Below, in pieces: positions 61,120 through 64,000 of a DNA stretch of 64,000 nucleotides. Numbering within the stretch: position 1 is the stretch's first letter; each line of letters starts with the position of its first letter. The DNA comes from Candidatus Poribacteria bacterium (lineage in GTDB: Bacteria > Poribacteria > WGA-4E > WGA-3G), in assembly GCA_003635255.1 (NCBI GenBank), contig PYJC01000173.1, positions 1-64,000 on the forward strand. The letters are read 5' to 3'. A program made the translations under genes and the position numbers. The notes beneath the pieces were generated by a model. That model had not been told where the DNA came from. It worked only from the letters and a program-made list of their open reading frames with translations, and did no database searches.

Positions 61120-61896
61120 ATGAAAGGCACAAGACCTTTAGATAATGCCGAGATCCGAAAAGTGTCGGAGGCTTTTGGCGGGACGTTCGCCATTCGGAAT
61201 CGGAGTCTGTTTATGTTAGGCGTATCCGTCGGTGGACGGATTAGCGAATTGATCGCGCTGAAAGTGGACGATGTCTGGCAGAACGGGAAGCCAGTCAAAG
61301 ATCTGCTGTTTGATCGGAACATTGTAAAAGGCGGTGAGGTATCAAGAGCCGTGCCTGTAAATGTAGACGGTAGGGAGGCGATTGAGGGGCTCATTGCTTG
61401 GCATGCTGAGTTATTTGGAAGTATTGATGCTGATCGTCCGCTGTTTCCATCACGGAAAGGGCGAGGCAGGAAGCCAATGACAAGGATAGCGGCGCACGAT
61501 GTACTAAAACTGGCGTTTGAGGCTGCAGGGTTAAACGGAAAACTCGGCACGCATTCCCTGCGGAAGTCGTACGCACAGCGTCTTTATGAACAGACGAACG
61601 ACATTTATGCCGTGCAGGAGATGTTGGGGCATAAAAGTGTGGTAACGACACAGCGGTATTTAGGTGTAAATTACGCCAGTGTGCGGGAAGCATCGGAGGC
61701 GATGTCAATTCATTTTGAATCTAACGTAAGTACGAAAACGTTAAGTTCGGTCAATGATGCTGCGGATGAGGAACTTTTGATTGAGTTGCTCCGTAGAGGC
61801 TATGATGTGGCGCGTCTGCTTCAGAAAGACGAATCGAAACAACCTTTTCAACTGACTACAGAGGAAGATCTATCAGCCGAAGATAATCTTTATTGA
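61120..61896 (+). CDS. Tyrosine recombinase/integrase lacking the usual N-terminal core-binding domain
   Basis: The protein has 258 residues; its ATG follows AAGGAG. The complete catalytic set is visible: R40 (GGRISE), K70 (VKGGEVSR), H145 and R148 (HSLRKSYA), H171 (LGHKSVVTT) and the nucleophile Y180 (QRYLG). The SAM-like core-binding domain of phage integrases is missing, and a C-terminal extension of about 60 residues carries EELLIELLRRGYDVARLLQK. It may be a stand-alone catalytic recombinase of an integron-like or small mobile unit, but no attachment sites or phage genes are seen. Confidence 0.85.
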   Translation: MKGTRPLDNAEIRKVSEAFGGTFAIRNRSLFMLGVSVGGRISELIALKVDDVWQNGKPVKDLLFDRNIVKGGEVSRAVPVNVDGREAIEGLIAWHAELFGSIDADRPLFPSRKGRGRKPMTRIAAHDVLKLAFEAAGLNGKLGTHSLRKSYAQRLYEQTNDIYAVQEMLGHKSVVTTQRYLGVNYASVREASEAMSIHFESNVSTKTLSSVNDAADEELLIELLRRGYDVARLLQKDESKQPFQLTTEEDLSAEDNLY

Positions 61897-61964
61897 TAGG
61901 ATGGGCGGACTATGGTGAAATAAAATATGTGGGCATTTAGGTAAACAATCGTTCTTATCTTCGC

Positions 61965-61987
61965 TGGCGAAGTTACAAACTCCGCCA
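61965..61987. repeat. Hairpin repeat, TGGCGAGG family (variant)
   Basis: TGGCGAAGTT (61965-61974), loop ACA, AACTCCGCCA (61978-61987), with one mismatch. The flank ATAATTATGGGTTTTGTTATA resembles the one after 19520-19542 (first 20 bases). It shows base changes that keep the stem. Confidence 0.75.
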
Positions 61988-62143
61988 GTTTTCTTATGCG
62001 TAGATAATTATGGGTTTTGTTATAGTTTCCAATGATATAGGCAATACAGAAAATTGATTTCCATTTTTTACTATCCTTTTGTGTCTTGCAGACTCTAATG
62101 GGGTAACATCACAATTGGTTAAAAAAAATTGGAGGAATTAAAA

Positions 62144-62380
62144 ATGGAACAAATCACACTCATCGTCGCTATTATATTTGCGAGTATCTCAGTAACAACC
62201 CTTGGATGCCTCTGGTTGAGTCTATCTTACTTTAAAAAGAAAAAGGGGCTAACAAAAGGAGCATCGCAAAGCGACATGGCAGCACTGCAGCAAAAAGTGA
62301 AAGACGTTCAAGAAGAAGTTGTTGTCCTCAAAGAAGAAGTGCAACGGCTCATCCGAATCGCCAAAGGCAAAGATGCGTGA
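62144..62380 (+). CDS. Small membrane protein with coiled-coil tail (PspB-like layout)
   Basis: The start ATG 62144 is preceded by GGAGGAATTAAAA. The protein has 78 residues: an N-terminal membrane helix (LIVAIIFASISVTTLGCLWL), a basic patch (YFKKKKG) and a coiled coil (LQQKVKDVQEEVVVLKEEVQ). The order of helix, basic patch and coil is like phage-shock PspB, but similarity is only architectural. It is translationally close to the next gene. Confidence 0.62.
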   Translation: MEQITLIVAIIFASISVTTLGCLWLSLSYFKKKKGLTKGASQSDMAALQQKVKDVQEEVVVLKEEVQRLIRIAKGKDA

Positions 62381-62394
62381 AGGAGGGAACTGAC

Positions 62395-62727
62395 ATGTTG
62401 ATGCTACTACTACTGATTTTTCTTGGGTTGGTGTTCTTCTTTGTGCTTCAGGCTGCCGCTGCAATTACGACTATTGTAACGATAGCCGTCGGCGTGACAA
62501 CAATTACGATTATCGCATGTGTTTGGGTGGCGACATCGTACTACCTCAAAGAGTCGGGATACGAACCGAAAGCTGCGCAGCAGATTTACCATCAGGTGGA
62601 CTCGGATTTAAAACAGATTGTTGGAGATCTGCAGGAAATCCGTTTTGAATTGGAAGATGTTGAGCCGCATCTGCGGAATATGGAATTTTTAAAGTACGCC
62701 CGCCAAAATCGTGAAACAGAAAATTAG
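62395..62727 (+). CDS. Small two-helix membrane protein
   Basis: The start ATG 62395 is chosen because AAGGAGG lies nine bases upstream, 14 bases after the previous stop. The protein has 110 residues with two membrane spans (LLLLIFLGLVFFFVLQAAAA and ITTIVTIAVGVTTITIIACV) and a charged helical C terminus (DLKQIVGDLQEIRFELEDVE). It probably forms a complex with the preceding product. Function unknown. Confidence 0.6.
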   Translation: MLMLLLLIFLGLVFFFVLQAAAAITTIVTIAVGVTTITIIACVWVATSYYLKESGYEPKAAQQIYHQVDSDLKQIVGDLQEIRFELEDVEPHLRNMEFLKYARQNRETEN

Positions 62728-62873
62728 CGTCGTAAAACGGAAAAGTTAAACTGTTCCGCATCAACCTGTTACAACGCCTTGTATTTTTTGGGTAGGGTTA
62801 CCATAGAGGGGCATCTTTTGCAAAGGGCTTGTAGGGCATTCTCGAAAGCTTTTTTTCAAGGCACCTTGCATAA

Positions 62874-63011
62874 GTAAAATCTGCTGATGATCGAATTCTA
62901 CTGATGATCGGTGCAGGGCATGTCTTTCTGGTGCAGCAGTTCCTTGAGGATTCAGGCGATTACATCGTCGAAAGCCCGTTGAAATACCTAAAAGCGGAGC
63001 ATGCTAATTGA
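62874..63011 (+). pseudogene. C-terminal fragment of a DUF5694-like (TraB-type) protein
   Basis: After a TAA at 62871 the frame reads VKSADDRILLMIGAGHVFLV, then QQFLEDSGDYIVESPLKYLK, ending at TGA 63009-63011. IGAGHV...LLQ and VESPLKYL are the C-terminal signature of the TraB/DUF5694-type domain. The rest of the domain is absent upstream. Confidence 0.6.
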
Positions 63012-63411
63012 TGAACATCAAACGAAACCGACAATCATCATTCTCAGCAGCGGACGCTTAGTTAATCCGGGAATGGATGGAAGTGATTATAAAATGGATG
63101 ATGTCCTTGCGCCGAAACGACAATGCGAAATCAAGCAGTTGGTCGAACAGTTCAAGGCGTTTAATCCTATCACGGTAGCACTTGAGGTAGATTTTTCACG
63201 GAATGCTGAAATTAATGCAGAGTATCAAGGTTATCTGAAAGGAACATATCAACTGACACGCGGTGAGGGGAACCAGATCGGTTATCGATTAGCAAAACAA
63301 CTCGGGCATTCAAAGGTATACTACGTGGATTATTTCCGAAGTAGCAAAGAAAATCCAAAGGCGCGCAGTGGACTTGGCGACCCCAAAATTGTATCTTTTA
63401 TAATTAGATGA
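63001..63411 (+). CDS. N-terminal fragment of a DUF5694 domain protein
   Basis: The 136-residue frame carries the DUF5694 N terminus, LVNPGMDGSDYKMDDVLAPK, then RQCEIKQLVEQFKAFNPITV and EYQGYLKGTYQLTRGEGNQI. Complete members have LGTxHxANPG at the front; here the His is lost (LSSGRLVNPG). The frame stops after the KVYYVDYF segment, where the family would continue for more than 100 residues. It begins inside the C-terminal fragment of a second copy, so the pair is rearranged. Probably inactive. Confidence 0.65.
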   Translation: MLIDEHQTKPTIIILSSGRLVNPGMDGSDYKMDDVLAPKRQCEIKQLVEQFKAFNPITVALEVDFSRNAEINAEYQGYLKGTYQLTRGEGNQIGYRLAKQLGHSKVYYVDYFRSSKENPKARSGLGDPKIVSFIIR

Positions 63412-63555
63412 AGCAGTTAAAGTGTTAGGAGAACGGGTATTCTTTTAGGATGATAGATATTCCTAAATGAAAACTAAAGTATCTAAAGAATATCCGATGT
63501 GCTATCCTGGTCCACTGTTTCAATCCATGACCTGAATGAGAAGGAAATTTGGCAA

Positions 63556-64000
63556 ATGAAAAGTATATTTCTACATCGTATTTCACCGTTTGTGATTTTC
63601 ACTTCGTTTCTATTAACACTATACACTTTCGCGCAGGATGTCCACCAACCAACGCTGCCCAAAGAGGTAAAAGCATACCTCGGAAGGAGCGAGATAACCG
63701 ATATAAAATTCTCTGATGATAGTACCCGCCTTGCAGTCAGCAGCAGCACCGGGACGTGGATATATGATGCACACACAGGCGATGAATTATTCAAACTCAC
63801 AGAAAAGGATGATTTAGCAAATATAACCACATTTTCACCAAGAAATTCAGCCTCCGCGTTTTCGTTAGATGGAGAAACAATTGCGACCGCAGACCCTAAC
63901 GGCACAATCACTTTGTGGGACACAGACGCTAATAACATACAAGGAACTTTCAGCGGACATAAATCCGAAGTTAGCGCGCTAGCATTTTCGCAAGAAGGAA
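63556..64000 (+). CDS. Exported WD40-repeat protein (partial, cut by window end)
   Basis: The ATG at 63556 follows AAGGAAATTTGGC. The visible 148 codons have no stop. The signal peptide MKSIFLHRISPFVIFTSFLL is followed by propeller units: LGRSEITDIKFSDDSTRLAV, TGTWIYDAHTGDELFKL, AFSLDGETIATADPNGTITL, WDTDANNIQGTFSGHKSEVS. The style matches the WD40 part of the protein at 34061-36178, so cohesin/dockerin modules may follow outside the window. Confidence 0.8.
   Translation, partial: MKSIFLHRISPFVIFTSFLLTLYTFAQDVHQPTLPKEVKAYLGRSEITDIKFSDDSTRLAVSSSTGTWIYDAHTGDELFKLTEKDDLANITTFSPRNSASAFSLDGETIATADPNGTITLWDTDANNIQGTFSGHKSEVSALAFSQEG

Noticed and set aside
61116..61550. Minus-strand frame of 144 residues
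   Set aside because: It is antisense to the tyrosine recombinase, which has all catalytic residues.
61120..61896. Prophage boundary
   Set aside because: No phage structural, lysis or replication genes and no tRNA or attachment repeats are visible around the recombinase.
63483..63938. Minus-strand frame of 151 residues
   Set aside because: The + strand carries a signal peptide and WD40 units with a good ribosome site over the same bases.

Overview
The window reads as a chromosomal segment of a Candidatus Poribacteria-type bacterium. This is an inference with no marker gene behind it. It rests on the gene set: two large proteins ending in the sorting module NYPNPFNPETWIPYQL, two DUF6785-type membrane proteins, DUF1552 and DUF1592-type proteins, a sulfatase, a ThuA-like protein, Gfo/Idh/MocA and zinc alcohol dehydrogenases, and many beta-propeller proteins. 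Promoters fit sigma70 (TTGACA-N17-TATAAT-like). Intergenic DNA is crowded with hairpin repeats and small inverted-repeat elements. No rRNA, tRNA or CRISPR array was recognised.

Region by region. 1-7250: a partial NHL-repeat protein, a coiled-coil membrane protein, a DUF6785-type protein, a textbook small inverted-repeat element, a lipoprotein, and a dehydrogenase/ThuA pair. 7628-18040: the most interesting block, a probable genome-defence or DNA-modification island. It holds an alpha-CTD-like protein, a GNAT-TGT fusion, a winged-helix-like protein, a 1326-residue BrxC-like ATPase, a small AAA ATPase, a membrane protein, a PglZ-domain protein and a HerA-like ATPase. It looks like a BREX-type chassis in which a queuine/preQ0 transglycosylase relative takes the place of the methyltransferase. 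18100-22337: sulfatase, Gfo/Idh/MocA oxidoreductase, zinc dehydrogenase and a small membrane protein. 22645-28757: an operon of a TPR protein, a formylglycine-enzyme-like protein, an FG-GAP/UnbV/ankyrin protein and a second DUF6785-type protein.

28795-43532: a VOC protein, Tat-exported DUF1552 and SMP-30-like proteins, a PD-(D/E)XK nuclease-like protein, two cohesin/dockerin surface proteins (WD40 and LRR), an antitoxin-like gene truncated by an inserted element, a metalloprotease carrying an in-frame repeat array, and a DUF1592-type cytochrome. 43684-47182: malate/lactate dehydrogenase family protein, an atypical carbamoyltransferase and a threonine-synthase-like enzyme. 47193-55258: a CusCBA/Czc-type metal efflux operon with a Cys/His-rich exported protein and an HMA-like exported protein. 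55669-64000: a propeller protein, a CARDB/toroid protein, a zinc-ribbon protein, DNA polymerase III delta with an insertion, a tyrosine recombinase, two small membrane proteins, two DUF5694 fragments in reversed order, and a WD40 protein cut by the window end.

The dehydrogenases, sulfatase, ThuA and SMP-30-like genes fit carbohydrate catabolism. The propeller, LRR, cohesin and CARDB proteins fit a rich extracellular proteome. Several genes appear to have promoters placed so close to the start codon that their mRNAs would be almost leaderless.
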